Assembly: GCF_002127965.1 (NCBI RefSeq)
Contig: NZ_CP018787.1
Location: 310,001 to 374,000 of the forward strand
Length of the DNA: 64,000 bases
From: Oxalobacter formigenes
GTDB lineage: Bacteria > Pseudomonadota > Gammaproteobacteria > Burkholderiales > Burkholderiaceae_D
Direction: 5' to 3'
The notes beneath the pieces were generated by a model that was not told where the DNA came from, searched no databases, and saw only the letters and a program-made list of their open reading frames with translations. Below, piece by piece: positions 37,857 through 47,644 of this stretch. Numbering within the stretch: the first letter of the stretch is position 1; each line of letters opens with the position of its first letter. A program made the translations under genes and the position numbers.

Positions 37857-37885
37857 GAAAAGCGACCCGAAACGGTCGCTTTTTT
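37857..37885 (+). terminator. Intrinsic terminator
   Basis: AAAGCGACC/GGTCGCTTT stem with a 6-base loop and T-run after the lyase gene. Confidence 0.85.
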
Positions 37886-37969
37886 CGACTGTCATTAATC
37901 AGAAATCTGAAATCCCTTTTTCTCAAAAGGTGAAAGATGGTGAAAAAAATGCTATTCAATTTGTAAATT

Positions 37970-38686
37970 ATGCTTACTGTACTTGAAAGTACCGATTCGG
38001 TTTTGAATGCGGCCTGGAAAATGGTGGCGGATTCCCGTTTTTCCGTTTTTGATGCGCTTATTTCTTATGAACAGACTGCCGGCCGCGGTCAATATGGCCG
38101 TTCATGGATCAGTCCTCAAGGGAATGTTTACGCCGCTATCCGGCTTCCCTATACGGCTCCTTTTAATAATACGGAAGCGGCTTTGGCATTGTCTTGTTGC
38201 ATTGCTGCAACACTTGCGGATTTCGGCTTCGACATCAAAATCAAGTGGTTAAATGATCTGGTGATTGAAGGAGGTAAAGTCGCGGGCATCCTCCTTGAGC
38301 AAAAAGGCGAGAAACTGGTCGCCGGTATTGGCATCAATCTGGTTTCTTCTCCGGATTCACTTTCTCTTCGCGAAAATGCGGCACTTCCAGCTACCAGCCT
38401 GTATGGCGTCGATCCTGTGGTAGCGAGAAATCTGACTCCGGAAATTATTGTTGAAAATCTGGCTGATCGACTGGCGAAGCTTGATCTTGGCAGCTTTTCG
38501 ACATCCTGGCGAAACGAGGCGTTTTCCCGGCTATTGTGGCTGAATGAGAAGGTATGTCTTGACGTAGATGGATCACTTGTCACTGGCGTACTGGTGGGTA
38601 TTGATGAGCGCGGCGGTTTGTTGCTGGCAACCGGGGAGGGCATCCAGACATTCATGCGAGGCGCGATAAGAAAAGTGTCTGAGTGA
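37970..38686 (+). CDS. birA: Biotin-protein ligase (no DNA-binding domain)
   Basis: The 238-residue protein has the ligase core: EQTAGRGQYGRSW (biotinyl-AMP loop, residues 28-40), KWLNDLVIEGGKVAGILLE (near 88-106) and GIGINL, plus a C-terminal SH3-like domain. The N-terminal HTH repressor domain of enterobacterial BirA is absent, so it only attaches biotin. It lies just upstream of the biotin-dependent carboxylase gene, its likely main client. Confidence 0.92.
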   Translation: MLTVLESTDSVLNAAWKMVADSRFSVFDALISYEQTAGRGQYGRSWISPQGNVYAAIRLPYTAPFNNTEAALALSCCIAATLADFGFDIKIKWLNDLVIEGGKVAGILLEQKGEKLVAGIGINLVSSPDSLSLRENAALPATSLYGVDPVVARNLTPEIIVENLADRLAKLDLGSFSTSWRNEAFSRLLWLNEKVCLDVDGSLVTGVLVGIDERGGLLLATGEGIQTFMRGAIRKVSE

Positions 38687-39108
38687 CAGACGTTTTCGTT
38701 TTTATGGAATCAGAGCATGTTTCTGGTCATTCCGGGAGCAATTACATTATTTGTGATCTGGTTGCCAGATGGCACAATCCCGTTTTCCACATTATGAATC
38801 TCCGTTTTAAAGCATGTTGGGTACATTCATCGGGAGTTTTAAGTGATGAAACTGTGCAGAAATGGAAATTTCTTTGTTTTCAGAGTTTTTCATGGGAAAC
38901 AACGTCATTACATATTTTATAATTTGCTTTAAAATTAACATATTTGGCTTTTGAAGCCGGGTTTGGCTGAATTTGGTGAAACAATGCCACGTTTGCCGAC
39001 CCTGCTTCAGGCGGTTTTGCCATCCGTTTTTTATCTTGGCCAGAAACGGCGGAGTTTTTGGTGTATTTCCAATAACAGATTGAATCAGCGACTGTGCTGA
39101 GAAGAGAA
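38687..39108. other. Gene-free stretch between birA and the carboxylase gene
   Basis: No supported gene or clear promoter motif. An open frame at 38683-38922 has neither ribosome site nor family resemblance. Confidence 0.5.
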
Positions 39109-42100
39109 ATGAATCTTAAAAAAAGAACCTTTGAGGAAGTCCGGGAGTCTCTCCGCGGCAAAGTCATTCTGGTTGTAAACCGCGGTATCCCGGCACGTCG
39201 TATTTGCCGATCCATTGGAGAACGGTTCGAAGCTGTTTCTGCAATGACCGTTACCGATGTCGACAAGACGCAACCTGCGGCCGCTTCCGCTCAGGAATTG
39301 ATTCTTCTGGGTTCTGATCCACGTGCCTACCTCCATCTTGAGAGGATCATGGAACTGGCCAAGCAACGCAATGTTGTGGCCATGCATCCGGGCTGGGGTT
39401 TTGCCAGCGAAGACATGCTTTTCCCGAAACTGGCTGAAGAAGCCGGTATCACCTTCATTGGCGCTTCTGCCGATGCCATGTACAAACTGGGCAACAAGGT
39501 TCAGGCTCGTATTATCGCCCGTCAGGTAGGCGTTCCTGTTGTTCCGGGGTCGGATGATTCGGTTGACGTTGAACAGGCAAGGGCCATCATCGAGGAAATC
39601 GGTTTGCCGATCATGCTGAAAGCTGAAGGCGGTGGTGGCGGACGAGGTATTTTCCGTGTGACCAATCAGGAAGAACTGGAAGATGCCTTTATGAAAGCGT
39701 CGGCCATGGCTCAGGCTTCTTTCGGCAATCCACGCCTGTTTGTCGAAAAATATCTGCCCAATGTCCATCACATTGAAATTCAGGTGATTGCTGACCGTTG
39801 GGGCAATGTGTTTGCCTTTGACGAACGCGACTGTACCGTACAGCGTAATAACCAGAAGCTGATTGAAATCACGCCTTCGCCATGGAAGGGCATCACGCCG
39901 GAACTGCGTGAGCAACTCAAGGAATATGCCCGCCGGATGGTTCTGGCAGTCGGTTACCACTCGGTTGCCACGGTCGAGTTTCTGGTGACCGAAGACTCGA
40001 CGCCATACATGATTGAAGTCAATACCCGTTTGCAGGTTGAACACGGTATTACCGAAAGCCGTTACGGGGTTGACCTTGTGGAAGAACAGATTGCTATCGC
40101 TTTCGGTTCGGAACTGCGTTTCAACGAAGAAAATACCCGCCCGATCTTCACCTCCATGCAGGTACGGGTGAATCTGGAAGACCCTCAGGATGGATTTACA
40201 CCAAATTCGGGACTGATTACCCGTTACGTGTCGACTGGCGGTCCCGGTGTCCGTCTCGATTCGAATCTGTCGGCCGGTTACGAATTCCCGTCCAATTATG
40301 ATTCGGCTGGTGCCCTGTTGATTACCTATTCGCACGACTGGCAGAAAACGATGGGTATCATGGAGCGTGCGCTTTCCGAATATGTGATCGGTGGGCTGAA
40401 AACAACCATTCCGTTTATGGAAAAAATCATCAGCGATGAAAATTTCCGTAACGGCAATATCACGACGACCTATATTCACGATCATCCGGAACTGCTCAAC
40501 TACACGGATCTTGCACCTGAAAAAGAACGTCTGGCCAAACTCGTGGCTGAAATTTCCGCGCGTGGATACAACCCTTATGTCTCGCTGGGAACGTATCGCA
40601 ATCGCAATACACCATCACTGGGCAGTTTCAAGGCAATCCTGCCGGAAATCACCCAGAAAGCAAAACGGACTCCATCGCCGTATCCACGTGGTGACCGCCG
40701 CGCTCTGCTTGATTTTGTACGCGATAGCGGCAAAATCCACTTTACGGATACCACGACTCGCGACATGACCCAGTCCAATAATGGCAATCGCATGCGTTTG
40801 GCGGAAGACAGGCTCGTGGGACCTTATCTGGACAATCTCGGCCTGTTTTCCATCGAAAACGGTGGTGGTGCCCATTTCCATGTGGCCATGCTTGCCAACA
40901 TGACGTATCCGTTCAGGGAAGCGCGTGAATGGAACAGTTTTGCGCCGAAGACCCTGAAACAGCTGCTGATCCGTTCGACCAATGTACTGGGTTACAGCCC
41001 GCAGCCAAGAAATTTGATGAGGCTGACTGGCGAAATGATCTGTGATCACTATGACGTGGTTCGCTGCTTTGACTTCCTGAATGAACCGGCCAATATGTTG
41101 CCGATTACGGAAGTGGTCATGGACCGCAAGGACAAGGTATTTGAACCGGCACTGTCGCTGTCTTATGCCAAGGGCTTCGATATCAACCACTATCTCGGAG
41201 TCACTGAATCCATCATCGCCATGATGTCCAGGGTTTCAGGCTTGTCGGAAAAAGCGGTTACCCGTGAATTTATTCTGGGCTTGAAGGATATGGCTGGCGT
41301 TTGTCCGCCGAAATTCATGCGTGAACTGGTCACGGCACTCAGAAAACGCTGGCCTGAACTGGTTCTGCATTACCATCGCCATGTCACCGATGGCCTGTTC
41401 CTGCCTGCTTGTGCAGCTGCTGCGGAAGCAGGTTGCCAGATCGTCGATGCCGGTCTCGGCGCTTCGGTTCGCAGCTATGGTCAGGGCGATATCGGTTCGC
41501 TGGCCGCTTATATGGAAGATGAACTGGGTCTTCAAACCAGCCTCAACCGGGAAGCGCTGCGCGATGCCAATTTCGTTTGCAAGCAGTTCATGCCATATTT
41601 CGACCGTTACTGCTCGCCTTATTTCCAGGGCGTTGACCATGACGTTATCCGTTACGCCATGCCGGGTGGTGCAACTTCTTCTTCGCAGGAAGGTGCTGTC
41701 AAGCAGGGTTATATCCAGTTGCTTCCTTATATGCTCGACTTTCTGGCCTATACGCGCCAGATCGTTCGCTACCACGATGTGACACCGGGTTCGCAAACGA
41801 CATGGAATACCGCTTTTCTGGCCGTGACCGGGGCATACAAGCGTGGTGGCCTGCCAGCCGTCCAGCAGCTTCTTTCCGTGCTCAAAACGGTTACTGAAAC
41901 CAAAGAAGAAGACCTTACGGAAGAAATCAAGCAGAAGCGCCTTGATACCTATCGTGATTGTAACGAAGCCTTCCAGAATCTTCTGTTGGGCAAGTTCGGA
42001 CGTTTGCCGCTCGGTTTCCCGGATGACTGGGTTTACCAGAGTGCCTTCGGCGCCGACTGGAAAAATGCCATCGCTTCCCGTACGGAAGTATCTCCTCTGG

Positions 42101-42825
42101 AAAATCTGGCACCAGTCGACATGGAAGTCGAAAGGGCTGAATTGGCAAGACTTCTGAAACGCGATCCGACCGATGAAGAATTTGTCATGTACCTGAACCA
42201 TCCGGCAGATGCGATCAAGACCATCGAATTCCAGAAAAAATTCGGTAACCCGAACCATTTGCCGCTGGATGTGTGGTTTGAAGGTATCAAACCGGGCCAG
42301 ACGCTCAATTTCAATACGACCAGCGGCAAGCCGCACCAGATGCTTCTTTTAAGTATCGATCCGGTTAATGATGACGGCGTTGCCACAGTACGGTACGTTC
42401 TGGATTCCGAAATTCTCACAAGCGAAGTCCAGATCGACGCTCCCGTAACGGCTGCCGGTGGCGGCAGTGGTTCGGTTATTGCGGAAAGCGGTAACCAGTA
42501 TCATGTCGCCAGCCCGCGCAAGGCCGATCTCTGGATTGTCCACGTCAAGGAAGGCGATATCGTCAAGCAGGGTCAGGAACTCTTCAATGTCTCCATCATG
42601 AAGCAGGAAAGATCGGTTCTGGCTCCTGTTAACGGGATCGTCAAGCGGGTCGTCAAGACGGCCGACTTCAAGAAAGACCATCGTATGGTGCCGGTACTCG
42701 AAGGAGAGCTTATTGTCGAACTGTCGCCTGTACCGAAACTTTGCCCGAAATGTTCCTATCCGATTACGGATGAACATGCCAAATTCTGTCCATTCTGTGG
42801 AACGGAAGTTTCGAGCGAATCCTAA
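39109..42825 (+). CDS. Pyruvate carboxylase-like biotin enzyme with C-terminal zinc ribbon
   Basis: From the ATG at 39109 (AGAAGAGAA upstream) the product has 1238 residues. The order is: biotin carboxylase (about 1-450; HPGWGFASED, EGGGGGRGI, RDCTVQRNNQ, EVNTRLQVEH), carboxyltransferase (about 545-860; DTTTRDMTQS, GLKDMAGV with the carbamate Lys, HYHRH), a linking domain, and a biotinyl domain with the lysine at residue 1165 (codon 42601) in SIMKQE instead of the usual AMKME. A zinc ribbon (CPKC...CPFC) ends the protein, which I do not know from pyruvate carboxylases. Several carboxyltransferase motifs are altered (DTT-RDMTQS for RDAHQS, HYHRHVTDG for HTHDTSG, MPGGATSS for MPGGQYTN), so the acceptor may not be pyruvate. 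Proximity to birA and the glyoxylate operon suggests making oxaloacetate. Confidence 0.8.
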   Translation: MNLKKRTFEEVRESLRGKVILVVNRGIPARRICRSIGERFEAVSAMTVTDVDKTQPAAASAQELILLGSDPRAYLHLERIMELAKQRNVVAMHPGWGFASEDMLFPKLAEEAGITFIGASADAMYKLGNKVQARIIARQVGVPVVPGSDDSVDVEQARAIIEEIGLPIMLKAEGGGGGRGIFRVTNQEELEDAFMKASAMAQASFGNPRLFVEKYLPNVHHIEIQVIADRWGNVFAFDERDCTVQRNNQKLIEITPSPWKGITPELREQLKEYARRMVLAVGYHSVATVEFLVTEDSTPYMIEVNTRLQVEHGITESRYGVDLVEEQIAIAFGSELRFNEENTRPIFTSMQVRVNLEDPQDGFTPNSGLITRYVSTGGPGVRLDSNLSAGYEFPSNYDSAGALLITYSHDWQKTMGIMERALSEYVIGGLKTTIPFMEKIISDENFRNGNITTTYIHDHPELLNYTDLAPEKERLAKLVAEISARGYNPYVSLGTYRNRNTPSLGSFKAILPEITQKAKRTPSPYPRGDRRALLDFVRDSGKIHFTDTTTRDMTQSNNGNRMRLAEDRLVGPYLDNLGLFSIENGGGAHFHVAMLANMTYPFREAREWNSFAPKTLKQLLIRSTNVLGYSPQPRNLMRLTGEMICDHYDVVRCFDFLNEPANMLPITEVVMDRKDKVFEPALSLSYAKGFDINHYLGVTESIIAMMSRVSGLSEKAVTREFILGLKDMAGVCPPKFMRELVTALRKRWPELVLHYHRHVTDGLFLPACAAAAEAGCQIVDAGLGASVRSYGQGDIGSLAAYMEDELGLQTSLNREALRDANFVCKQFMPYFDRYCSPYFQGVDHDVIRYAMPGGATSSSQEGAVKQGYIQLLPYMLDFLAYTRQIVRYHDVTPGSQTTWNTAFLAVTGAYKRGGLPAVQQLLSVLKTVTETKEEDLTEEIKQKRLDTYRDCNEAFQNLLLGKFGRLPLGFPDDWVYQSAFGADWKNAIASRTEVSPLENLAPVDMEVERAELARLLKRDPTDEEFVMYLNHPADAIKTIEFQKKFGNPNHLPLDVWFEGIKPGQTLNFNTTSGKPHQMLLLSIDPVNDDGVATVRYVLDSEILTSEVQIDAPVTAAGGGSGSVIAESGNQYHVASPRKADLWIVHVKEGDIVKQGQELFNVSIMKQERSVLAPVNGIVKRVVKTADFKKDHRMVPVLEGELIVELSPVPKLCPKCSYPITDEHAKFCPFCGTEVSSES

Positions 42826-42871
42826 GCAGGAATGCCTGAAACAGCTTTATAAGCATTTCGGTTCGTCAAAT

Positions 42872-42900
42872 AAAAACCGCCGGTTGATCCGGCGGTTTTT
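42872..42900 (+). terminator. Intrinsic terminator after the carboxylase gene
   Basis: A 12-bp stem (AAAAACCGCCGG with its complement) with a 5-base loop and T-run. Confidence 0.9.
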
Positions 42901-42983
42901 ATTTTGTACGACAATCGCTGCTGATAGCACACGCTTCTTGTAAGAAAACTCCATTTTCTTGCAGAAATGAAGGCCGGGATGCT

Positions 42984-43895
42984 TTAGTGTGGTTGTGTCC
43001 AGTAATCCGTTTGCATGTACGTTGTTTTCAGATGATCAATGAACAGGCGGGTTTTCAAGGGGAGGTATCTTTGCTGGGGGTAAACTGCCATGATGTCGTA
43101 GTTGGGAAGGGCGTAATCGTCCAGTACGGTGACCAGTTTGCCGGAAGCGAGTTCGGATTGTATTTCCCATGTCGAACGCCAGGCCAGCCCATATCCTTCC
43201 AGACACCAGCGGTGCAGGAGTTCTCCGTCGTTGCAGTCGAGATTGCCGGCAGTCCGGATAATGACGGTTTTGTTGTTTTCATTGAAATGCCAGCCACGTT
43301 GCTGGCCTCCCTGCAGGTTGAATGTCAGGCAATTATGCTGGCTCAAATCCTTTAGATTTTTCGGAACGCCATGTTTTTCAAGGTAATCCGGTGCGGCGCA
43401 AACGACACGATGGTTTGAATACAGGTTTACGGCGATAAGACTGGGATCGATTGTCCCGCCAATGCGAATGCTGAGATCGTAGCCTTCACGGACAAGGTCG
43501 ACGACTTGATCGCTCAGGTTGAATGATATCTTGACATCGGGATTGGCAGCCAGAAAAGCCGGGGCATGCGGCGCTACATGCTTTCTTCCGAACGCAGCCG
43601 GAGCGGAGACGATGAGGTGGCCGGTTGCTTTGTTCAGGCCTTCGCCGATCATTTTTTCCGCCTGATCCAGTTCGTCGAGTATTTTTTTACATTGATCGAA
43701 AAATACCGTACCACGCTCAGTTAGTGTAAGATGTCGAGTTGTACGATGCATCAGTTTAATGCCGAGACGTCGTTCGAGCGCATCTATACGCCGCCCCAGC
43801 ATAACCGGAGTCACTCCCTGCCCAAGCGCAGCTTTGGCAAGGCTTCCCTTTTCTGTTGCATTAACGAATGCTTCAATTTGTTTGATTTTATCCAT
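42984..43895 (-). CDS. LysR-family regulator, likely of the glyoxylate operon
   Basis: The 303-residue protein has the LysR N-terminal winged HTH (MDKIKQIEAFVNATEKGSLAKAA...RRIDALERRLGIKL) and a substrate-binding domain (about 90-295). The HTH has the sub-type in which the usual Ser/Gln-rich recognition helix reads GVTPVMLGRRI. The start at 43895 has AAGGA 9 bases upstream; a start at 43904 would touch that site. It is divergent from gcl across 129 bases, the usual arrangement for a LysR regulator and its target. The effector is unknown; glyoxylate or a derivative is an inference. Confidence 0.85.
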   Translation of the reverse strand: MDKIKQIEAFVNATEKGSLAKAALGQGVTPVMLGRRIDALERRLGIKLMHRTTRHLTLTERGTVFFDQCKKILDELDQAEKMIGEGLNKATGHLIVSAPAAFGRKHVAPHAPAFLAANPDVKISFNLSDQVVDLVREGYDLSIRIGGTIDPSLIAVNLYSNHRVVCAAPDYLEKHGVPKNLKDLSQHNCLTFNLQGGQQRGWHFNENNKTVIIRTAGNLDCNDGELLHRWCLEGYGLAWRSTWEIQSELASGKLVTVLDDYALPNYDIMAVYPQQRYLPLKTRLFIDHLKTTYMQTDYWTQPH

Positions 43896-43944
43896 ATGTG
43901 GCATTCCTTACAAAAAGTATGGAATCAAGCGATATTTTATTATC

Positions 43945-43973
43945 TTATCAAACAAAAAAATCATCTATATAAT
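43945..43973 (+). promoter_or_regulatory. Sigma70-type promoter of the gcl operon
   Basis: TTATCA (43945-43950) and TATAAT (43968-43973) are spaced by 17 bases. Right after the -10, an AATGC...GCATT inverted repeat (43971-43989) covers the predicted start site and could be the LysR-protein or repressor site. Confidence 0.55.
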
Positions 43974-44024
43974 GCGAATTAATTGCATTTAATAAATTTG
44001 AATTGTTGAACCTGGAGGTGCTTC

Positions 44025-45773
44025 ATGGCAAAAATGACCGCAGCCGAAGCGGCTGTCTGTGTATTGGAAAAAGAAGGCGTAACCCAGCTGTTCGGTATTC
44101 CCGGCGCTGGTATCAATCCGTTTTATGCGGCGATGAAAAAACGTGGCACCATGAAACATATCCTGGCTCGTCATGGTGAAGGTATCGCTCACATGGCGGA
44201 AGGTTATACCCGTGCCAAACAGGGTAATATCGGTGTCGGTGTGTGTACGTCCGGCCCCGCTGCGACCGATATGATTACCGGTCTGTATTCTGCACAGGCT
44301 GACTCTACCCCGATTCTGGCCATTACCGGTCAGGCTCCTCGCGCCAAGCTTTTCAAGGAAGATTTCCAGGCCGTAGACATTGAAAAAATCGCCGCTCCAG
44401 TCACCAAAATGGCTGTTACCGTCCGTGAACCTGCTCTGGTTCCGTGGACTTTGCAAAAGGCTTTCTATCTGATGCGTTCCGGTCGTCAGGGTCCTGTATT
44501 GATCGATCTTCCTCTGGATGTCCAGATGGGTGAAATCGAATTCGATCCCGATACCTACACTCCGCTGGAAGTCCATCCACCAAAAGCAACCCGCGCCCAG
44601 ATCGAAAAAGCGCTGACCATGTTGAACGACGCTGAAAAACCGCTGCTGATCGCTGGTGGTGGTGTCATTCTGGCTGACGCTTCCCCATTGCTGGTTGAAC
44701 TGGCCGAGCTTCTCGGAACGCCGGTTGTTCCAACCCTGATGGGGTGGGGTTCCATTCCTGACGATCACGATCTGATGGCCGGTATGGTCGGTCTCCAGAC
44801 CCACCATCGTTATGGCAATGCCAATTTCCTGGCATCGGATTTCGTCATGGGTATCGGTAACCGCTGGGCAAACCGTCATACCGGCGGCATGGATACCTAT
44901 ACCAAGGGCCGCAAGTTTGTTCACATCGATATCGAACCGACCCAGCTGGGCAAGGTTTTCTGTCCTGATTATGCCGTTGTTTCCGATGCAAAAGCCGCTC
45001 TGGAACTGCTCGTTGAAGTTGCGAAGGAATGGAAAGCTGCCGGCAAGCTGAAAGATCGGTCCGCATGGGGTGCTGAATGTCTGAAGCGCAAACGTACCAT
45101 GTTGCGTCGTACCGATTATGATGACGTTCCGATGAAACCACAGCGCGTTTATCAGGAAATGAACAATTTCTTCGGTAAGGACGTTCACTACGTTACCGCT
45201 ATCGGTCTGTCCCAGATCGGCGCTGCACAGCACCTGAAAGTCCAGCAGCCACGCGGCTGGATCAACTGCGGTCAGGCAGGTCCTCTTGGCTGGACAATTC
45301 CGGCTGCGCTGGGTGTTCGTGCCGCTTTGCCGGATGCAGACATCGTGGCCTTGTCCGGTGACTTTGACTTCCAGTTCATGATTGAAGAGCTGGCCGTGGG
45401 CGCTCACTTCAACCTGCCTTACATCCATGTTCTGGTTAACAACTCTTACCTTGGCCTGATTCGTCAGGGACAGCTGGGATTCAATAATCTGGATTACTGT
45501 GTCCAGCTTTCTTTCGACAATATCAATTCGCCAGAAGTGGATGGCTACGGTATTGACTTCGTCAAGGTTGCTGAAGGCCTGGGCTGCAAGGCAATCCGTG
45601 TTCACAAGCCGGACGAACTGATTCCCGCATTCAAGAAAGCTCGCGAATTGATGAAAGAATTCAAGGTTCCTGTGGTTGTGGAAGCAATTCTTGAAAGAGT
45701 AACCAATATCCCGATGGGCGGTAATCTCGACCAGATCAATGAATTTGGCGGTGCCCTGGACGTTAACGAATAA
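44025..45773 (+). CDS. gcl: Glyoxylate carboligase (tartronate-semialdehyde synthase)
   Basis: The 582-residue protein matches Gcl over its full length. It has the ThDP-binding pattern [29 protein letters not shown] (near 446-474) and the FAD-binding region. It joins two glyoxylates, with loss of CO2, to tartronate semialdehyde. Known Gcl has Val at position 51 in place of the catalytic Glu of other ThDP enzymes; here the segment reads [14 protein letters not shown], with Gly at 51. GGAGG is the ribosome site. It heads the operon gcl-hyi-glxR, with hyi starting 17 bases after its stop. Confidence 0.95.
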   Translation: MAKMTAAEAAVCVLEKEGVTQLFGIPGAGINPFYAAMKKRGTMKHILARHGEGIAHMAEGYTRAKQGNIGVGVCTSGPAATDMITGLYSAQADSTPILAITGQAPRAKLFKEDFQAVDIEKIAAPVTKMAVTVREPALVPWTLQKAFYLMRSGRQGPVLIDLPLDVQMGEIEFDPDTYTPLEVHPPKATRAQIEKALTMLNDAEKPLLIAGGGVILADASPLLVELAELLGTPVVPTLMGWGSIPDDHDLMAGMVGLQTHHRYGNANFLASDFVMGIGNRWANRHTGGMDTYTKGRKFVHIDIEPTQLGKVFCPDYAVVSDAKAALELLVEVAKEWKAAGKLKDRSAWGAECLKRKRTMLRRTDYDDVPMKPQRVYQEMNNFFGKDVHYVTAIGLSQIGAAQHLKVQQPRGWINCGQAGPLGWTIPAALGVRAALPDADIVALSGDFDFQFMIEELAVGAHFNLPYIHVLVNNSYLGLIRQGQLGFNNLDYCVQLSFDNINSPEVDGYGIDFVKVAEGLGCKAIRVHKPDELIPAFKKARELMKEFKVPVVVEAILERVTNIPMGGNLDQINEFGGALDVNE

Positions 45774-45790
45774 TAAAAAGGAGAATGACA

Positions 45791-46573
45791 ATGCCAAAGA
45801 TGGCTGCCAATTTGTCCATGTTGTTTAATGAAGTTCCTTTCATGGACCGTTTTGACGCTGCTGCCAAAGCAGGTTTCAAAGGTGTGGAATTCCTGTTCCC
45901 GTATGCATTCAATCTGGATGAAATCGCGGAAAAACTGCAAAAGAATAATCTGGAACTGGTTCTCCACAATTTGCCTGCCGGTAACTGGGAAGCGGGTGAA
46001 CGCGGTATCGCCTGTCATCCTGATCGTGTAGGCGAATTCCAGGACGGCGTTGGCAAGGCAATCAATGCTGCCAAGAAACTGGGCGTCAAACAGGTCAACT
46101 GTCTGTCCGGCCCGGTTCTGCCAGACGTTTCCGAAGACAAATTGCGCGCCACCTTTGTCGATAACCTGAAATTCGCCGCCGGCAAGCTGAAAGCCGAAGG
46201 CATTCGTCTGGTTACCGAACCGGTCAATACCTTCGACATGAAAAATGCGTTCTTAAACCGTACGCAACAGGCTGTCGATATCATTCGCGATGTCGGGTCG
46301 GACAACCTGTTCATCCAGTACGATATCTATCATATGCAGCGTATGGAAGGTGAACTGGCCAATACCATCAAGGCCAACCTGCCGTTGATCAAGCACATGC
46401 AGCTGGCTGACAATCCTGTCCGCAATGAACCGGGCACTGGTGAAATCAACTATCACTTCCTGTTCAAGTTCATCGACGATATCGGTTACGATGGCTGGAT
46501 CGGTTGCGAATACAAGCCAAAGACAACCACTGTTGAAGGTCTGGGCTGGCTGAAAGAATACGGCGTTAAGTAA
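45791..46573 (+). CDS. hyi: Hydroxypyruvate isomerase
   Basis: The start at 45791 is 7 bases after AAGGAG (an earlier ATG at 45785 is too close), giving 260 residues against 258 in E. coli Hyi. The TIM-barrel motifs are the same: ANLSMLFNEVPF, HNLPAGNWEAGERGIAC, QYDIYHMQRMEGEL and GCEYKPKTTT, with metal-binding Glu/Asp/His/Glu. It interconverts hydroxypyruvate and tartronate semialdehyde. It is translated from the gcl transcript. Confidence 0.93.
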   Translation: MPKMAANLSMLFNEVPFMDRFDAAAKAGFKGVEFLFPYAFNLDEIAEKLQKNNLELVLHNLPAGNWEAGERGIACHPDRVGEFQDGVGKAINAAKKLGVKQVNCLSGPVLPDVSEDKLRATFVDNLKFAAGKLKAEGIRLVTEPVNTFDMKNAFLNRTQQAVDIIRDVGSDNLFIQYDIYHMQRMEGELANTIKANLPLIKHMQLADNPVRNEPGTGEINYHFLFKFIDDIGYDGWIGCEYKPKTTTVEGLGWLKEYGVK

Positions 46574-46609
46574 TTGACAATAACGATAACGAAATAATTG
46601 GAGAAAAAT

Positions 46610-47497
46610 ATGGCAAATCTGGGTTTTATCGGTCTGGGTATCATGGGCGTGCCAATGGCAGTCAATCTGCAAAATGGCGGAAACAAACTGTTCGTTAACG
46701 ATAAAAAAGCTCCTCCTGCAGCTTTGACGGACGGTGGTGCAAAAGCATGTGCAACCGGCGCCGAAGTGGCTAAAAATGCCGACATCATCTTCATCATGGT
46801 TCCTGATACACCGGATGTGGAAGCTGTCCTGTTCGGTGAAAATGGTGTTGCACAGGGTCTGTCCGCTGGCAAGATCGTTGTCGACATGAGTTCGATTTCC
46901 CCAATCGCTACCAAGGAATTTGCCAAGAAGATCAATGATCTCGGCTGCGAATATCTGGATGCGCCTGTATCCGGTGGTGAAGTCGGTGCCAAGGCCGGTT
47001 CCCTGACCATCATGGTCGGCGGCAAGGAAGAAACCTTCAATAAGGTCAAACCCCTGTTTGAACTGATGGGCAAGAACATCACTCTGGTAGGCGGTAACGG
47101 CGACGGCCAGACCACCAAGGTAGCCAACCAGATTATCGTTGCCCTGAACATTCAGGCTGTTGCTGAAGCCCTGTTGTTCGCTTCCAAGGCCGGCGCCGAT
47201 CCTGCCAAGGTTCGTCAGGCCCTGATGGGCGGTTTCGCTTCTTCCCGTATTCTGGAAGTTCATGGCGAACGCATGATCAATCGTACTTTCAACCCTGGTT
47301 TCAGAATCAATCTGCATCAGAAAGATCTGAACCTGGCTTTGCAAGGTGCGAAAGCTTTGGGCATTTCCCTGCCTAACACTGCAACTGCACAGGAATTGAT
47401 GAATGCCTGCGCTGCCAACGGTCTTTCCGGAATGGACCATTCCGCATTGTGCCGTGCAGTAGAAATCATGTCAGCACACGAAATTGCCAAAGCATAA
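46610..47497 (+). CDS. glxR: Tartronate semialdehyde reductase
   Basis: The ATG at 46610 (ribosome site GGAGAAA) gives 295 residues. A TTG start 12 bases earlier is not needed. The NAD(P)-binding GFIGLGIMGVPMAVNL at residue 5, substrate-binding DAPVSGGEVGAKAGSLTIMVGG and the catalytic Lys in GNGDGQTTKVANQI (Lys in TTKVANQ) are those of beta-hydroxyacid dehydrogenases. It reduces tartronate semialdehyde to D-glycerate. It is the third gene of the operon; a hairpin follows before the kinase gene. Confidence 0.93.
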   Translation: MANLGFIGLGIMGVPMAVNLQNGGNKLFVNDKKAPPAALTDGGAKACATGAEVAKNADIIFIMVPDTPDVEAVLFGENGVAQGLSAGKIVVDMSSISPIATKEFAKKINDLGCEYLDAPVSGGEVGAKAGSLTIMVGGKEETFNKVKPLFELMGKNITLVGGNGDGQTTKVANQIIVALNIQAVAEALLFASKAGADPAKVRQALMGGFASSRILEVHGERMINRTFNPGFRINLHQKDLNLALQGAKALGISLPNTATAQELMNACAANGLSGMDHSALCRAVEIMSAHEIAKA

Positions 47498-47515
47498 ATC
47501 TGACATTTCTGTATT

Positions 47516-47628
47516 AACCGGTGAAAGCGTTGCTTTCACCGGGCTAATTCAACTAAGGCCATCAAATCGAATGCGGAATGGAGTCGCTTGAAGCGAGTTT
47601 TTGCGTTTATCGTTTGATGGTTTTTTTA
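47516..47628 (+). promoter_or_regulatory. Hairpin leader between glxR and the glycerate kinase gene
   Basis: CCGGTGAAAGC pairs with GCTTTCACCGG (47518-47542, GTT loop) without a T-run. Further on, CCATCAAA (47560-47567) pairs with TTTGATGG (47613-47620) around an inner TCGCTTGAAGCGA hairpin followed by G and T5. The first stem may be a stability element and the second an attenuator that lowers kinase and pyk expression. Confidence 0.35.
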
Positions 47629-47644
47629 TTCAGGGTTGATTGTG

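Noticed and set aside
36349-37959. 536-codon frame antisense to the lyase gene
   Set aside because: The sense strand encodes a full, well conserved PLP enzyme; the antisense product is rich in Phe/His/Arg without any motif.
43989-45797. 602-codon frame antisense to gcl
   Set aside because: Same reason: shadow of a highly expressed gene.
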